From Rhodopseudomonas pseudopalustris (GTDB lineage Bacteria; Pseudomonadota; Alphaproteobacteria; Rhizobiales; Xanthobacteraceae): 64,000 bases of DNA. Under the pieces are notes generated by a model that did no database searches, was not told where the DNA came from, and worked only from the letters and a program-made list of their open reading frames with translations. The translations under genes and the position numbers were made by a program. This document shows, piece after piece, positions 35,455-48,209 of the stretch (position 1 is its first letter; each line of letters starts with the position of its first letter). The DNA lies in contig NZ_FODT01000001.1 of the NCBI RefSeq assembly GCF_900110435.1, forward strand, positions 671,335 through 735,334, in the 5' to 3' direction.

Positions 35455-38295
35455 TTACGCGTACCTGCCGTGGCAGTGCTTGTACTTCTTGCCGGAGCCG
35501 CAGGGGCAATCCTCGTTGCGGCCGACCTTGCCCCAGCTTTCGGGGCGGTTGGGATCGCGCTCGGACTTCTCGACAGTGTCGGCCGGCGCCAGCGAGACGT
35601 TGGCGAACTGCATCTCGTCCTCGCCGGTGTTGGGGTCCAGTTTGTGAGCCTCCATCGGCGGCAGCTCCCGCGGCTGCTCCGGCGGAATGATCTCGACCCG
35701 CATCAGCTGCGCGGTCACCGCCTCGCGCAGGTGCGCGCTCATCTCCTGGAAGAGGTTGAACGCTTCCGACTTGTATTCCTGCAGCGGATCGCGCTGGCCG
35801 TAGCCGCGCAGGCCGATCACCTGGCGCAGATGGTCGAGCATCACCAGATGCTCGCGCCACAGATGGTCGAGGGTCTGCAGCAGGATGCTCTTCTCAGCGT
35901 AGCGCATCACGTCGGGGCCCCATTGCGCCACCTTCGCCGCCATGTGCTCGTCGAACACCTTCTCGAGCCGCACCAGCAACTCCTCGTCGGCGATGCCTTC
36001 TTCCTTGGCCCATTCGTCGACCGGGATGTCGAGGCCGACGACGCGGTTCAGCTCTTCCTTGAGGCCGGCGACGTCCCACTGTTCGGCATAGGCGTGCTCG
36101 GGCACATGCTTGGAGACCAGATCCTCGATGAAGGTGTGACGCATGTCGGTGACGGTCTCGACCACGCTGTCTTCCTTCATCAGCTCGATACGCTGATCGA
36201 AGATCACCTTGCGCTGGTCGTTCTGGACGTCGTCGAACTTCAGCAGGTTCTTACGAATGTCGAAGTTGCGCGCCTCGACCTTCTGCTGCGCCTTCTCCAG
36301 CGCCTTGTTGATCCAGGGATGGATGATCGCCTCGCCTTCCTTCAGGCCGAGGCGGGTCAGCATGGTGTCGAGCTTGCCGGAGCCGAAGATCCGCATCAGA
36401 TCGTCTTCCAGCGACAGGAAGAACTTGGAGCGGCCCGGATCGCCCTGACGGCCGGAGCGGCCGCGCAGCTGATTGTCGATGCGGCGGCTCTCGTGGCGCT
36501 CGGAGCCGATGATGTACAGGCCGCCCGGGCGCTTCGCGGTCTTGGCGGGCTTGTTGCCCTTGGCGGGCTCGATCTCGACCTCGTCCTCGGCATTGAGCAC
36601 GATCTGACGGAAGCGCTCGATGTCGGCCTTGATCTGCTCGATCCGCGCGGCCTTCTCGGCCTCGTCGGTGATGTCGGCGGTCTCCTGCTGGATGCGCATT
36701 TCCAGCGAACCGCCGAGTTTGATGTCGGTGCCGCGGCCGGCCATGTTGGTGGCGATGGTGATCGCGCCCGGCACGCCGGCTTCGGCGACGATATAGGCCT
36801 CCTGCTCGTGGAAGCGCGCGTTCAGCACCGCGAACAGCTTCGCCGGCTTGCCGGCGCGGGCCGCCGCGTAGAGCTTCTCCAGCGCCTTGGGGTCGCCGAA
36901 GTCGATCTGCTTGTAGCCGCTCTTGAGCAGGACGTCGGCCAGAACTTCGGATTTCTCGATCGAGGCGGTGCCGACCAGGACAGGCTGCAGGCGCTTGTTG
37001 GCGCGCTCGACCTCTGCGAGGATCGCCGCGTATTTCTCGGTCTGGGTGCGATACACCTCGTCGTCTTCATCGAGACGGGCGATCGTCACATTGGTCGGGA
37101 TCTCGACCACTTCGAGCTTGTAGATGTCGTAGAACTCGTCGGCTTCGGTCGCAGCGGTGCCGGTCATGCCGGCGAGCTTGCCGTACATCCGGAAGTAGTT
37201 CTGGAAGGTGATCGAGGCCAGCGTCTGGTTTTCCGGCTGGACGGTGACGTGCTCCTTGGCTTCCAGCGCCTGGTGCAGGCCTTCCGAATAGCGTCGGCCC
37301 TGCATCATGCGGCCGGTGAACTCGTCGATGATCACCACTTCGTCGTTGCGGACGATGTAGTCCTTGTCACGCTGGAACAAAGTGTGCGCGCGCAGCGCCT
37401 GGTTGATGTGGTGCACCACCGAGACGTTCTCGATGTCGTACAGCGACTCACCCTTGAGCTGGCCGGCGTCACGCAGCAGCGTCTCGATCTTCTCCATGCC
37501 GGCTTCGGTCAACGCCACGGAGCGCTGCTTCTCGTCGACGTCGTAATCCGACTTGTCGAGGCGCGGGATGAAAGTGTCGATGGTGTTGTAGAACTCGGAG
37601 CGGTCGTCGAGCGGACCGGAGATGATCAGCGGGGTGCGCGCCTCGTCGATCAGGATCGAGTCGACTTCGTCGACGATGGCGAAGAAATGGCCGCGCTGGG
37701 CCATGTCCTCGAGCCGGTACTTCATGTTGTCGCGCAGATAGTCGAAGCCGTATTCGTTGTTGGTGCCGTAAGTGATGTCGCAGGCATAGGCCTTCTGGCG
37801 CTGGCTGTCGTCGAGCCCGTGCACGATCACGCCGGTCGACATGCCGAGGAAGGCGTAGATCTGACCCATCCAGCCGGCGTCGCGGCTGGCAAGGTAATCG
37901 TTGACGGTGACGACGTGAACGCCCTTGCCGGCGAGCGCGTTGAGATAGCAGGCGAGCGTCGCGACCAGCGTCTTACCTTCGCCGGTCTTCATCTCGGCGA
38001 TGTCGCCCTCGTGCAGCACCATGCCGCCGATCAGCTGCACGTCGAAATGGCGCTGGCCGAGCGTGCGCTTGGCGGCTTCGCGGACCGTGGCGAAAGCGGG
38101 GATCAGCAGATCGTCCAAGGTCTTGCCGGCGGCGAGTTCGGCGCGGAACTGATCGGTGCGGGCGCGCAGCGCCTCGTCCGACAGCGCGGCGACGTCCGGC
38201 TCGAGCGCGTTGATCGCGGCGACCCGAGCCTGATAGGCCTTGATCCTGCGATCGTTCGAAGAGCCGAAGAGTTTGCGGGCGAACGCGCCGATCAT
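35455..38295 (-). CDS. secA: Preprotein translocase ATPase SecA
   Basis: A 946-residue SecA. The nucleotide-binding fold has [13 protein letters not shown] and [36 protein letters not shown] and [10 protein letters not shown] are further landmarks. The C-terminal linker ends in the zinc-binding motif [17 protein letters not shown], which binds SecB. SecA drives post-translational export through SecYEG. Length fits the alphaproteobacterial norm. It is divergent from a periplasmic PpiC-type foldase, a sensible pairing because exported proteins are the foldase's clients. Confidence 0.98.
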   Translation of the reverse strand: MIGAFARKLFGSSNDRRIKAYQARVAAINALEPDVAALSDEALRARTDQFRAELAAGKTLDDLLIPAFATVREAAKRTLGQRHFDVQLIGGMVLHEGDIAEMKTGEGKTLVATLACYLNALAGKGVHVVTVNDYLASRDAGWMGQIYAFLGMSTGVIVHGLDDSQRQKAYACDITYGTNNEYGFDYLRDNMKYRLEDMAQRGHFFAIVDEVDSILIDEARTPLIISGPLDDRSEFYNTIDTFIPRLDKSDYDVDEKQRSVALTEAGMEKIETLLRDAGQLKGESLYDIENVSVVHHINQALRAHTLFQRDKDYIVRNDEVVIIDEFTGRMMQGRRYSEGLHQALEAKEHVTVQPENQTLASITFQNYFRMYGKLAGMTGTAATEADEFYDIYKLEVVEIPTNVTIARLDEDDEVYRTQTEKYAAILAEVERANKRLQPVLVGTASIEKSEVLADVLLKSGYKQIDFGDPKALEKLYAAARAGKPAKLFAVLNARFHEQEAYIVAEAGVPGAITIATNMAGRGTDIKLGGSLEMRIQQETADITDEAEKAARIEQIKADIERFRQIVLNAEDEVEIEPAKGNKPAKTAKRPGGLYIIGSERHESRRIDNQLRGRSGRQGDPGRSKFFLSLEDDLMRIFGSGKLDTMLTRLGLKEGEAIIHPWINKALEKAQQKVEARNFDIRKNLLKFDDVQNDQRKVIFDQRIELMKEDSVVETVTDMRHTFIEDLVSKHVPEHAYAEQWDVAGLKEELNRVVGLDIPVDEWAKEEGIADEELLVRLEKVFDEHMAAKVAQWGPDVMRYAEKSILLQTLDHLWREHLVMLDHLRQVIGLRGYGQRDPLQEYKSEAFNLFQEMSAHLREAVTAQLMRVEIIPPEQPRELPPMEAHKLDPNTGEDEMQFANVSLAPADTVEKSERDPNRPESWGKVGRNEDCPCGSGKKYKHCHGRYA

Positions 38296-38637
38296 ACCAG
38301 CTTCCTGTCCTTGCGATGTGACTTCGCAGATTTTGTGCCGTTCACCCGAGCCACTATCAACTCATCGTGACGCCCAGCCGCCTATCGGGATACAGGCGCA
38401 GACGCGAAATGATTGGCAATCCAGCAATCCGAGGGCCGGCGGCCGGGCCATCGCCGTCTGACGACCTTGATACCCGTGCCAGTGGCGGCAGAGATATGGC
38501 TGGGGTGGGGGGTTGTCAACGCGCCGCCCCTTCAGGGATTTCATCATTTTGACAGAGTTTTCACGTTGCCAAGGCGGCGTGATTGGGTGACTGTCCCGCC
38601 GCCCCCGACACCCCGGCTTTCAGAACAAGGATTTTCC
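38296..38637. other. 342-base divergent promoter region of secA and ppiC
   Basis: TTGACA at 38549-38554 is a good rightward -35 box but no convincing -10 follows at normal spacing. CAAGGA at about 38626 is the ribosome-binding site of the foldase gene. The foldase frame is open back to 38413, yet the residues before ATG 38638 do not form a signal peptide. No other gene is visible. Confidence 0.5.
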
Positions 38638-39555
38638 ATGACCCCTGCGTCATCCGCAGCCATATCGGCCCTGCGCTCTGGCTTCATCAGCGCGGCCGCG
38701 ACCGGTTGTCTCGCTTTTGCATTGCTCGCGAGCCCGATGGCGCACGCCGAGGATGCCAATCCGGTGCTTGCGAAGGTGAACGGCGCTGAAATCCGTCAGA
38801 GCGACGTCGCCCTCGCCGAGGAAGAACTCGGCCCGAGCCTGGCGCAGATGGACCCGGCGACCAAAAAGGAAAACGTGCTGGCGTTTCTGATCGACATGAA
38901 GATCGTCGCCAAGGCTGCCGAGGACAAGAAGATCGCCGACCGCGCCGAATTCAAGAAGCGGCTCGAATTCGCCCGCAACCGCCTGCTGATGGACGATCTG
39001 CTCGCGGTCGAGGGCAAGAACGCCACCACCAACGACGCGATGAAGAAGGTCTATGAGGACGCCGCCAAGCAGATCTCCGGCGAGCAGGAAGTCCACGCCC
39101 GCCACATCCTGGTCGAGTCCGAGGACGACGCCAAGGCGGTCGCCGAGGAATTGAAGAAGGGCGCCGACTTCGCCGAACTGGCGAAGAAGAAGTCCAAGGA
39201 TCCGGGCGCGTCCGACGGCGGCGATCTCGGCTTCTTCACCAAGGAGCAGATGGTGCCGGAATTCTCCGCTGTGGCGTTCGCGATGGAGCCGGGCAAGATT
39301 TCGGACCCGGTGAAGAGCCAGTTCGGCTGGCACATCATCAAGGTCGAGGAGAAGCGCAGCCGCAAGCCGCCGACCTTCGATCAGGTCAAGCCGCAGATCG
39401 AGCAATACGTCACCCGCAAGGCGCAGGCGGACTATGTCGCGCAGCTCCGCCAGGCCGCCAAGGTCGAGCGGCTGGACAAGCCGGCCGAGCCGGCGGCGGC
39501 CCCCGCCGATGCCGCAAAGCCCGCCGACCCGGCCAAGGCCCCGGCGAAAAAGTAA
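38638..39555 (+). CDS. Periplasmic peptidyl-prolyl isomerase (PpiC/parvulin, PrsA-like)
   Basis: A 305-residue exported protein. Signal peptide about residues 1-36 (hydrophobic run then PMAHAEDA). Residues 40-140 are a SurA/PrsA-like chaperone part. The parvulin domain (about 155-245) shows VHARHILVESEDDAK, SKDPGASDGGDLGFF, VPEFSAVAF and FGWHIIKVEEK, all hallmark parvulin elements. The tail is Ala/Pro/Lys-rich. It folds exported proteins and lies divergent from secA. Start fixed by CAAGGA about 7 bases upstream. Confidence 0.93.
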   Translation: MTPASSAAISALRSGFISAAATGCLAFALLASPMAHAEDANPVLAKVNGAEIRQSDVALAEEELGPSLAQMDPATKKENVLAFLIDMKIVAKAAEDKKIADRAEFKKRLEFARNRLLMDDLLAVEGKNATTNDAMKKVYEDAAKQISGEQEVHARHILVESEDDAKAVAEELKKGADFAELAKKKSKDPGASDGGDLGFFTKEQMVPEFSAVAFAMEPGKISDPVKSQFGWHIIKVEEKRSRKPPTFDQVKPQIEQYVTRKAQADYVAQLRQAAKVERLDKPAEPAAAPADAAKPADPAKAPAKK

Positions 39556-39577
39556 GCTTTGTCAAAGACCTGAGTGG

Positions 39578-39610
39578 TTTCAATGGCCGGGCTTGTCCCG
39601 GCCATTGTGC
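39578..39610 (+). terminator. Perfect hairpin after the foldase gene (also a dispersed repeat)
   Basis: CAATGGCCGGG and CCCGGCCATTG form a perfect 11-base stem with a 5-base loop, 25 bases past the stop. The same sequence read as protein gives MAGLVPAI, a string that recurs in mistaken protein calls of this bacterial group, so the hairpin is a known mobile-type repeat as well as a likely terminator. Confidence 0.7.
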
Positions 39611-39643
39611 GTTCAGGACCTCGCTTACAGCGTTTTGGGGCGA

Positions 39644-39705
39644 GGTCGATCCCGGTTCGCGTCAAGAAGACGCGTCAGAACATCAGTGTTCTTATTCTGA
39701 TCATG
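39644..39705. repeat. Copy of the intergenic repeat with diverged palindrome
   Basis: ATCCCGGTTCGCGTCAAGAAGACGCGTCAGAAC is followed by TCTTATTCTGATCATG, keeping the order of modules in reverse orientation. It lies between convergent genes, next to the hairpin at 39578. Confidence 0.68.
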
Positions 39706-39762
39706 CGCCAGGATGAAGTGGCGCCTGTTGCGCCCGCAGGCGGTTGTCTGCGTTCCGCACCG

Positions 39763-40818
39763 TTACTCCGCGGCCTGCAGGCGGGCGGATTTCTTGCGGG
39801 GCGCGATCCAGAATGCGTTGGGGCGTTCGAACAGGAAGGTGGCGCCGCTCAGCATCGCCAGCCGCCAGATGACCAGCGCGCCGACCACGCCGATGATCGT
39901 GACCAGCAGCGCGATCATGCCGGTGCCGAGGAAGCCGGCGAATTTCAGCAGCAGCGTTCGCGACACCGCCATCGGCAGGAAGAACGCCAGATAGATCACG
40001 ATCGAGTGCTCGCCGCAGAAGCGCAGTCCGTCGAGCCAGCGCTTCTCGGCCAGGAGGGTTCCGGCGGCGATGATCGCGCAGGCGCCGGCAAGCCCGAGCA
40101 GCAGCGACAGCAGCGGCCATTCGCTGACGCCTGTGTGCACCAGCGCGGCGTTGATCGCGGCCCATATTGCAAGACCGATCAGCGCCAGCGCCGGCCGCGC
40201 CCGCGCGGCGTCGGAGAACGCGAATACGCGGCTGGCAAACAGATAGCCGGTGTAGAAGTAGAAGAACCGCGCGCAGAACTCGTCGATCACCATCCAGCCG
40301 GTTGCGACGTGCAGCGATTCCAGCAGCGCCGCGATCGCCCAGATCAGCAGCGGCGGCGCGCGCCGCGTCGCCTTGGTGACGACGAAGAAGATCGGCAGCA
40401 GATAGATGAACCACAGCGTGCCGAACGGATCGATGAATGACAGCGCGTAGAGTTTGACGACGCCGGCCCAACCGATCTCGGCGGCGAAGGACGGCGCCTT
40501 GAAGGCGAACTGGATCGTCACCCACAGCACGTAGAAGTACGCGAAATGCACCACCTTGCGGTCCAGATAGGTGCGCCAGTCACGGTCGATCACCACCGCG
40601 AGGAACAGGCCGGAGAGCAGGAAGAAGTCCGGCATCCGGAACGGTTTGGCGAACTCGACCACCAGATGCATGAAGCCGGTCTCGCCGGCCGCGGCCTCGA
40701 CGCCCAGCACCGAATGCATCATCACCACCATGATGATGCAGATGCCCTTGGCGTAGTCGACCCAGTCGACGCGGTCGCCGTGCATGCGGGCCGGGACATG
40801 TGTGCCGTTTGCGGTCAT
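39763..40818 (-). CDS. Acyltransferase-3 / OpgC-like multi-pass membrane protein
   Basis: A 351-residue protein with about ten hydrophobic segments. The first segment follows RVDWVDYAKGICIIMVVMMHSV, the usual acyltransferase-3 start with the catalytic His; FFLLSGLFLAVV and the Arg-rich cytoplasmic loop fit the family. These enzymes O-acylate periplasmic glycans or lipids; the substrate is unknown. ATG 40818 is chosen over ATG 40821 because AGGA lies 6 bases from it but only 3 from the other. It is divergent from hrpB by about 160 bases. Confidence 0.85.
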   Translation of the reverse strand: MTANGTHVPARMHGDRVDWVDYAKGICIIMVVMMHSVLGVEAAAGETGFMHLVVEFAKPFRMPDFFLLSGLFLAVVIDRDWRTYLDRKVVHFAYFYVLWVTIQFAFKAPSFAAEIGWAGVVKLYALSFIDPFGTLWFIYLLPIFFVVTKATRRAPPLLIWAIAALLESLHVATGWMVIDEFCARFFYFYTGYLFASRVFAFSDAARARPALALIGLAIWAAINAALVHTGVSEWPLLSLLLGLAGACAIIAAGTLLAEKRWLDGLRFCGEHSIVIYLAFFLPMAVSRTLLLKFAGFLGTGMIALLVTIIGVVGALVIWRLAMLSGATFLFERPNAFWIAPRKKSARLQAAE

Positions 40819-40981
40819 CATCGTTCCTGTCTGGTGCGGCGCGCGCGTATCATCGCTGGTATCGGTTGCATTATTCTTTCCGCGATCAATGAATATGCCG
40901 GTTCCGTCTCGTTCCGGCCGGCGCGTCGTTTTGCGGCGACCATGCGAGTCTGTTAACCATCGCCGCGCTTCACGCCTCGAG

Positions 40982-43570
<2,589 letters not shown>

Positions 43571-43701
43571 AGTTCCGCACCCGCCATTAAGGCTTCACTC
43601 ACCCTTTTGGTCAAAATAGCCGGGCGCGAAGGCTGCATCGATCGCAGCCCGCGCGGGCGCGTGGTCCAATCGTGCGGCTTATTGTTTTGTGGGTATGCGT
43701 C

Positions 43702-44214
43702 ATGCGTAATATTATGATTTTTGCAGCTTTGATGGTGGTTCTCGGCTCGGTAATGGCCCAGCTCGCCGACCGGATGATGCCGGCGCCGGCGCAAGCCAGC
43801 GTCGCCCAGGCGACGACGGTCGGGATGTCGTCCAACGCGGGCGCCCGAAGCGTCGCGATTCCGCGCGATGCGCGCGGCCATTTCCAGACCGACGGCCGGA
43901 TCGACGGCCAGCGCATCGCCTTCATGGTCGACACCGGCGCCTCGGTGGTCGCGCTGAACGAAAGATCGGCGGCGCAATTCGGCCTGCGGCCGCGGCCGGC
44001 GGAATACACAGCCCGGGTCTCCACCGCCAACGGCACGGTGAAGGCGGCGCGGGCGCGGCTCGCGATGCTCGATGTCGGCGGACTGATCGTGCGCGACGTC
44101 GACGCCATGGTACTGCCCGACGAGGCGCTGTCGGAGAACCTGCTCGGCCTGTCGTTCCTGTCGAAGCTGAGACGCTTCGAATATGCCAACGGCCAGATGG
44201 TACTGGAGCAATAG
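43702..44214 (+). CDS. Retropepsin-like aspartic protease, membrane-anchored (TIGR02281 type)
   Basis: A 170-residue protein. An N-terminal hydrophobic segment (about residues 4-20) anchors it. The protease half-domain has FMVDTGASVVALNE with catalytic Asp, TANGTVKAARARL and a C-terminal LLGLSFLSKLRRFEYANGQMVL. Retropepsin-like enzymes act as homodimers. The physiological substrate of this bacterial group is unknown. ATG 43702 is used; GTG 43672 is in frame and would lengthen the cytoplasmic start. It follows hrpB by 130 bases and converges on the DMT exporter gene (2 bases apart). Confidence 0.85.
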   Translation: MRNIMIFAALMVVLGSVMAQLADRMMPAPAQASVAQATTVGMSSNAGARSVAIPRDARGHFQTDGRIDGQRIAFMVDTGASVVALNERSAAQFGLRPRPAEYTARVSTANGTVKAARARLAMLDVGGLIVRDVDAMVLPDEALSENLLGLSFLSKLRRFEYANGQMVLEQ

Positions 44215-44216
44215 GC

Positions 44217-45089
44217 TTACTTGCCGCCGCGCAGCATGTCTTTCGCGGCGAGCAGTCCGCCGCCGGCGATCAGCAACGCCGCCAGCGCCAGCGTGGCGGT
44301 CGGCTGTGCGTATCCGGCGATGATCAGAAAGCCGGTGGAGAGCAGCGGCGTCGCGTAGGACGCAGCGCCCAGTACGCGAATGTCGCCACGCTTCATGCCG
44401 ATGTCCCAGGCGTAGAACGCCGCGCCGACCGGGCCGATGCCGAGCGCGACGATTGCGAGCCATTGCGCCGCGCCTTGCGGCCACACCGTCGATTCGATCA
44501 CGCCGTGCACCAGCGCAGCGAGCAGCGCGGTGACGAAGCAGAATCCCGCGACCGCATCGGTCGGCACCGCCTTCAGCCGCCGCGACAACACCGAATAGGC
44601 GGCCCACACGAAGGCGGCGACGAAGGCCGCGGCGAGTCCCGGCAGGTAGGCCGGCTCCAGCGCTGCCCCGTTGCCGGCGAACAGCAGAGCGGTGCCGACC
44701 AGACCGAGCAGCGCGCCGGCGATGTGATGCGGCCGCAGGCGCTCGCCCGGCAGCAGCGACGAGAACAACACGATCAGCAACGGCCACAGATAGTTCAGCA
44801 GCCCGGCCTCGGCGGGCGGCGCGAGGCGTAGCGCGAGAAAATACAACGCGTGATAGCCGAACAAGCCGCCAACGCCGACCGCCCACACCAGCGGCGGCTG
44901 ACGCAACGCGCGGATCGCGCCGGGCCGCAGGATCCATCCGGTCGCCGCGGCGAGCGCGCCGATCGCGAAGGTCATCGCGGCGAGCTGAAACGGCGGGATG
45001 GTCCCGGTCGCCACGGTCAGCACCGCGAGCAGCGACCACATCAGGATCGCGGACAGGCCGATCAAGGTCGCGGCGCGCGGCGTCATCAT
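44217..45089 (-). CDS. EamA/DMT-family exporter (YddG-like)
   Basis: A 290-residue protein of ten hydrophobic segments in two EamA repeats, with LIGLSAILMWSLLAVLTVATGTIPPFQLAAMTF at the start, LNYLWPLLIVLFSSLLPGERL in repeat one and GPVGAAFYAWDIGMKRGDIR in repeat two. The last string is characteristic of YddG-type aromatic amino-acid exporters. Such a role is inferred. The start MM allows ATG 45089 or 45086. Its stop is 2 bases from the stop of the protease gene on the other strand. Confidence 0.87.
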   Translation of the reverse strand: MMTPRAATLIGLSAILMWSLLAVLTVATGTIPPFQLAAMTFAIGALAAATGWILRPGAIRALRQPPLVWAVGVGGLFGYHALYFLALRLAPPAEAGLLNYLWPLLIVLFSSLLPGERLRPHHIAGALLGLVGTALLFAGNGAALEPAYLPGLAAAFVAAFVWAAYSVLSRRLKAVPTDAVAGFCFVTALLAALVHGVIESTVWPQGAAQWLAIVALGIGPVGAAFYAWDIGMKRGDIRVLGAASYATPLLSTGFLIIAGYAQPTATLALAALLIAGGGLLAAKDMLRGGK

Positions 45090-45112
45090 GCGTGCGTCTT
45101 CAAGTGAGGTGC

Positions 45113-45190
45113 ATCCCGGTTCGCGTGACGAAACGCCCCAGCATCAAAACAAAAAGCTGCGGCTCTGATGCGATCAGAACCGCAGCTTCG
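45113..45190. repeat. Intergenic repeat copy containing the phaB terminator hairpin
   Basis: CATCCCGGTTCGCGTGACGAAACGC precedes AAGCTGCGGCTCTGATGCGATCAGAACCGCAGCTT (45152-45188), so both family modules are present in reverse orientation. On the minus strand the hairpin is followed by TTTTTGTTTT, giving a working terminator shape. Confidence 0.8.
45152..45188 (-). terminator. phaB rho-independent terminator formed by the repeat
   Basis: On the minus strand AAGCTGCGG ... CCGCAGCTT pairs with a nearly perfect inner TTCTGATC/ATCAGAG, then TTTTTGTTTT. It lies about 48 bases past the phaB stop. Confidence 0.8.
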
Positions 45191-45235
45191 TCGATTTATC
45201 GTGAACCAGGCGTGGCGCCAAGCCGGGCCGGTCGG

Positions 45236-45961
45236 TCAGGTCATCACCTGGCCGCCGTTGATCGACAGCGTCGAGCCGGTGATGAAGCCGGAATCCTCGG
45301 CGGCGAGGAACACCACCGCGCGCGCGATCTCGTCAGCCTCGCCGAGCCGGTTGCACGGAATCAGCGGCAGGATCGCCTTCTCCAACACTTCTTTCGGCAC
45401 CGCCTGCACCATCTCGGTGTTGATGTAACCGGGGCAGATCGCATTGACGGTGATGCCGCCGCGCGCATTCTCCAGCGCAAGCGCTTTGGTGAAGCCGATG
45501 TCGCCGGCTTTCGCCGCGGAATAATTGACCTGGCCGAACTGGCCCTTCTGGCCGTTGACCGACGAGATGTTGACGATGCGACCGAACTTGCGCGCGCGCA
45601 TCCCCTCGATCACTTGGCGCGTCATGTTGAACAGCGAACCGAGATTGGTGTTGATCACCGCGTTCCACTGTTCGAGCGTCATCTTGTGAAATGCGCCGTC
45701 ACGGGTGATGCCGGCATTGTTGACGAGAATGTCGACCGGTCCGAGATCGGCCTCGACCTGTTTCACGCCCGCCGCACAGGCCTCGAACGAACTCACATCC
45801 CACTTGTATACCGGGATACCCGTCTCGCTCTTGAATTTTTCCGCTGCCGAATCATTGCCCGCATAGGACGCTGCGACCGCATAGCCTGCCGCCTTCAGCG
45901 CCTTACTGATTGCCGCACCGATTCCGCGCGTTCCCCCTGTCACCAATGCTACACGCGCCAT
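45236..45961 (-). CDS. phaB: Acetoacetyl-CoA reductase PhaB
   Basis: A 241-residue SDR with cofactor loop TGGTRGIG, NNAGITRD, catalytic Ser in VNISSVNGQKGQFGQ and the YSAAK motif. NAICPGYINTEMVQAVP and the end ITGSTLSINGGQVM are typical PhaB segments. It reduces acetoacetyl-CoA to (R)-3-hydroxybutyryl-CoA with NADPH for polyhydroxybutyrate synthesis. phaA lies upstream on the same strand, but a strong terminator sits between them (46046-46074), so phaB probably has its own promoter in 45962-46045. Confidence 0.95.
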   Translation of the reverse strand: MARVALVTGGTRGIGAAISKALKAAGYAVAASYAGNDSAAEKFKSETGIPVYKWDVSSFEACAAGVKQVEADLGPVDILVNNAGITRDGAFHKMTLEQWNAVINTNLGSLFNMTRQVIEGMRARKFGRIVNISSVNGQKGQFGQVNYSAAKAGDIGFTKALALENARGGITVNAICPGYINTEMVQAVPKEVLEKAILPLIPCNRLGEADEIARAVVFLAAEDSGFITGSTLSINGGQVMT

Positions 45962-46045
45962 TTCGAAACACCTCCCGCGATTCTTCTTTTCTAGAATTCG
46001 ATTGTGTCATCACGAATAAAATCTGCCCGTCGTCGAACATCAAGC

Positions 46046-46074
46046 AAAAACGCCCGGCAATCTGCCGGGCGTTT
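46046..46074 (-). terminator. Strong terminator between phaA and phaB
   Basis: CGCCCGGCA and TGCCGGGCG form a perfect 9-base stem with a 3-base loop, extended by AAA/TTT pairs. On the minus strand the stem is followed by TTTTT. It is about 65 bases beyond the phaA stop. Confidence 0.9.
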
Positions 46075-46138
46075 GAACATTCGGTGGTGCAGCGCAACTA
46101 CGCAAAGATCGTGCCGCATGACGCTGCCCGTTGTTGCA

Positions 46139-47317
46139 TCAATCGCGCGCGAGGCACATCGCGATGCCCATGCCGCCGCCGATGCAAAGCGTCGCAAGTC
46201 CCTTCTTGGCGTCGCGCTTCTGCATCTCGTGAAGCAACGTCACCAGCACGCGCGCACCGGAAGCGCCGACCGGATGCCCGATCGCGATCGCGCCGCCATT
46301 GACGTTGACCTTCGAAACATCCCAGCCGAGATCCTTGTTCACCGCGCAGGCCTGCGCCGCGAACGCTTCGTTGGCTTCGATCAAATCGAGATCGTTGATG
46401 GTCCAGCCGGCCTTCTTCAGCGCCGCGCGCGACGCCGGGATCGGGCCGGTGCCCATGATCTTGGGATCGACGCCGGCGTGAGCCCACGACACGATCCGCG
46501 CCAGCGGCGTCTTGCCTTCCTTGGCGGCCTGCTTCGCCGTCATCAGCACCACGACGGCGGCGCCGTCATTGATGCCCGAGGCCGAGCCCGCGGTGACGGT
46601 GCCGTCCTTCTCGAACGCCGGCTTCAGCTTGGCCATCGCTTCGATGGTGGCGCCGTGGCGCGGATATTCGTCGGTGTCGACGATGATGTCGCCCTTGCGG
46701 GTCTTGATCGTCACCGGCACGATCTCGTCCTTGAACTTGCCGGCCTTCTGCGCGGCCTCCGCCTTCAGCTGCGAGGCGACGGCGAACTCGTCCTGCTGCT
46801 GCCGGGTGATCTGATACTGACGCGCCACGTTCTCCGCGGTGTTGCCCATGTGATAGCCGTTGAAGGCGTCCCACAGGCCGTCCTTGATCATGGTGTCGAC
46901 GAATTCGACCGCGCCCATCTTGACGCCACCGCGCAGATACTGGGCATGCGGCGCCATGCTCATCGATTCCTGACCGCCGGCGACGACGATCTCGGAGTCG
47001 CCGTTGAGCAGCGCCTGATAGCCGAGCGCGACGGTGCGCAGGCCGGAGCCGCACAATTGATTGACGCCCCAGGCCGGGCTCTCGACCGGAAGTCCTGCGG
47101 CGATCGAGGCCTGGCGCGCCGGGTTCTGGCCCTGCGCGGCGGTGAGGATCTGTCCCATGATCACTTCGGACACGCGCGCGGGCTCGATGCCGCCGCGCTC
47201 TAGTGCCGCCTTGATGGCGACGGCGCCCAGCTCGTGCGCGGGCGTAGTGGCGAAGGCGCCGTTGAAACTTCCGACAGCGGTGCGTGCAGCGCTGACGATG
47301 ACGACATCGTCCGACAT
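46139..47317 (-). CDS. phaA: Acetyl-CoA acetyltransferase (beta-ketothiolase) PhaA
   Basis: A 392-residue biosynthetic thiolase. The nucleophile Cys is in [11 protein letters not shown], the His in [19 protein letters not shown], and the second Cys in TLCIGGGMG. It condenses two acetyl-CoA to acetoacetyl-CoA, the first step to polyhydroxybutyrate. ATG 47317 is preferred over ATG 47323 because AGGAG is 6 bases before the former and directly touches the latter. It is divergent from phaR, the regulator of storage-granule genes. Confidence 0.96.
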   Translation of the reverse strand: MSDDVVIVSAARTAVGSFNGAFATTPAHELGAVAIKAALERGGIEPARVSEVIMGQILTAAQGQNPARQASIAAGLPVESPAWGVNQLCGSGLRTVALGYQALLNGDSEIVVAGGQESMSMAPHAQYLRGGVKMGAVEFVDTMIKDGLWDAFNGYHMGNTAENVARQYQITRQQQDEFAVASQLKAEAAQKAGKFKDEIVPVTIKTRKGDIIVDTDEYPRHGATIEAMAKLKPAFEKDGTVTAGSASGINDGAAVVVLMTAKQAAKEGKTPLARIVSWAHAGVDPKIMGTGPIPASRAALKKAGWTINDLDLIEANEAFAAQACAVNKDLGWDVSKVNVNGGAIAIGHPVGASGARVLVTLLHEMQKRDAKKGLATLCIGGGMGIAMCLARD

Positions 47318-47614
47318 GGACATCTCCTGGGGCTCGGGTTGTTTGAACGATTTGTTTGGACGGCGGGTGCCGGTTAGGTCGGCCAGCGTCAGGTCTATCC
47401 TGAGAAGGCGGCACCGGCGTGTCAATCGGGACGCGGTCGATCTTGCCCATAAAGTCATGCCGGCGGCGGCGTTCGAGGCATTGAATGCCTCCCGATTAAC
47501 CGCTGGCGCACAAAACGGTAGCCGAAACGCATTGGAAGTGCTTACTTTGTTGCATTGCGTCTCAGCCCCGCCGTCGGGAGCGGCGGGTTCCTTTCCTCCA
47601 TGCGTGTGGGTGCC
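47318..47614. other. Divergent regulatory region of phaA and phaR
   Basis: About 297 bases without a gene between the leftward thiolase and rightward regulator. PhaR often autoregulates, so an operator could lie here, but I see no obvious inverted repeat to nominate. The phaR frame is open back to 47555 without family residues. Confidence 0.45.
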
Positions 47615-48208
47615 ATGGCGAAATCAGACCAACCAACGACAATCAAAAAATACGCGAACCGGCGGCTCTACAACACCGGCACCAGTACTTACGTCACACT
47701 CGAAGACCTCGCGTCGATGGTGAAGGACGGCGAAGATTTTCTCGTCTACGACGCCAAGACCGGCGACGACATCACCCGCTCTGTGCTGGCGCAGATCATC
47801 TTCGAACAGGAGAACAAGGCCGGGCAAAACCTGCTACCGACGACCTTCCTGCGCCAGCTGATCCGCTTCTACGGCGACAGCATGCAGATGGTGGTGCCGA
47901 AATATCTCGAGCAGTCGATCGACTCGCTGACCCGCGATCAGGAAAAGTTTCGCAAGCAGCTGACCAGCACCTTCAGCCTGACGCCGTTCGGACCGCTGGA
48001 GGAGACCGTCCGCCGCAATATGGAGTTGTTTCAGCAGACCTTCTCGATGTTCGTTCCGATCAAGCCGAGCCACGGGCCGCAGACCGACGAAGTGGCCGTC
48101 GAGGTGACGAGCGGGGCCGACAACATCGACGACCTGCGCCGTCAGATGAAGGATATGCAGGAGCGGCTCGACCGGATGTCGCTCGATCACCCGAAGAAAG
48201 AAGAGTAG
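47615..48208 (+). CDS. phaR: Polyhydroxyalkanoate synthesis repressor PhaR
   Basis: A 197-residue protein with the PhaR DNA-binding domain at the N-terminus: [24 protein letters not shown], then [25 protein letters not shown]. Two PHB-accumulation segments follow and the C-terminus is a predicted coiled coil ([17 protein letters not shown]). PhaR binds poly(3-hydroxybutyrate) granules and represses phasin and its own gene until polymer appears. ATG 47615 starts MAKSDQ; ATG 47600 is possible. It is divergent from phaA. Confidence 0.95.
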   Translation: MAKSDQPTTIKKYANRRLYNTGTSTYVTLEDLASMVKDGEDFLVYDAKTGDDITRSVLAQIIFEQENKAGQNLLPTTFLRQLIRFYGDSMQMVVPKYLEQSIDSLTRDQEKFRKQLTSTFSLTPFGPLEETVRRNMELFQQTFSMFVPIKPSHGPQTDEVAVEVTSGADNIDDLRRQMKDMQERLDRMSLDHPKKEE

Positions 48209-48209
48209 T

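Noticed and set aside
35470..38370. A 966-codon open frame on the strand opposite secA
   Set aside because: It mirrors SecA codons, is rich in Val/Leu/Gly/Arg/Asp without a domain, and is the usual antisense shadow of a long GC-rich gene.
39574..39705. Frame reading MAGLVPAI
   Set aside because: This is the translation of a hairpin repeat that recurs across the bacterial group, not a gene.
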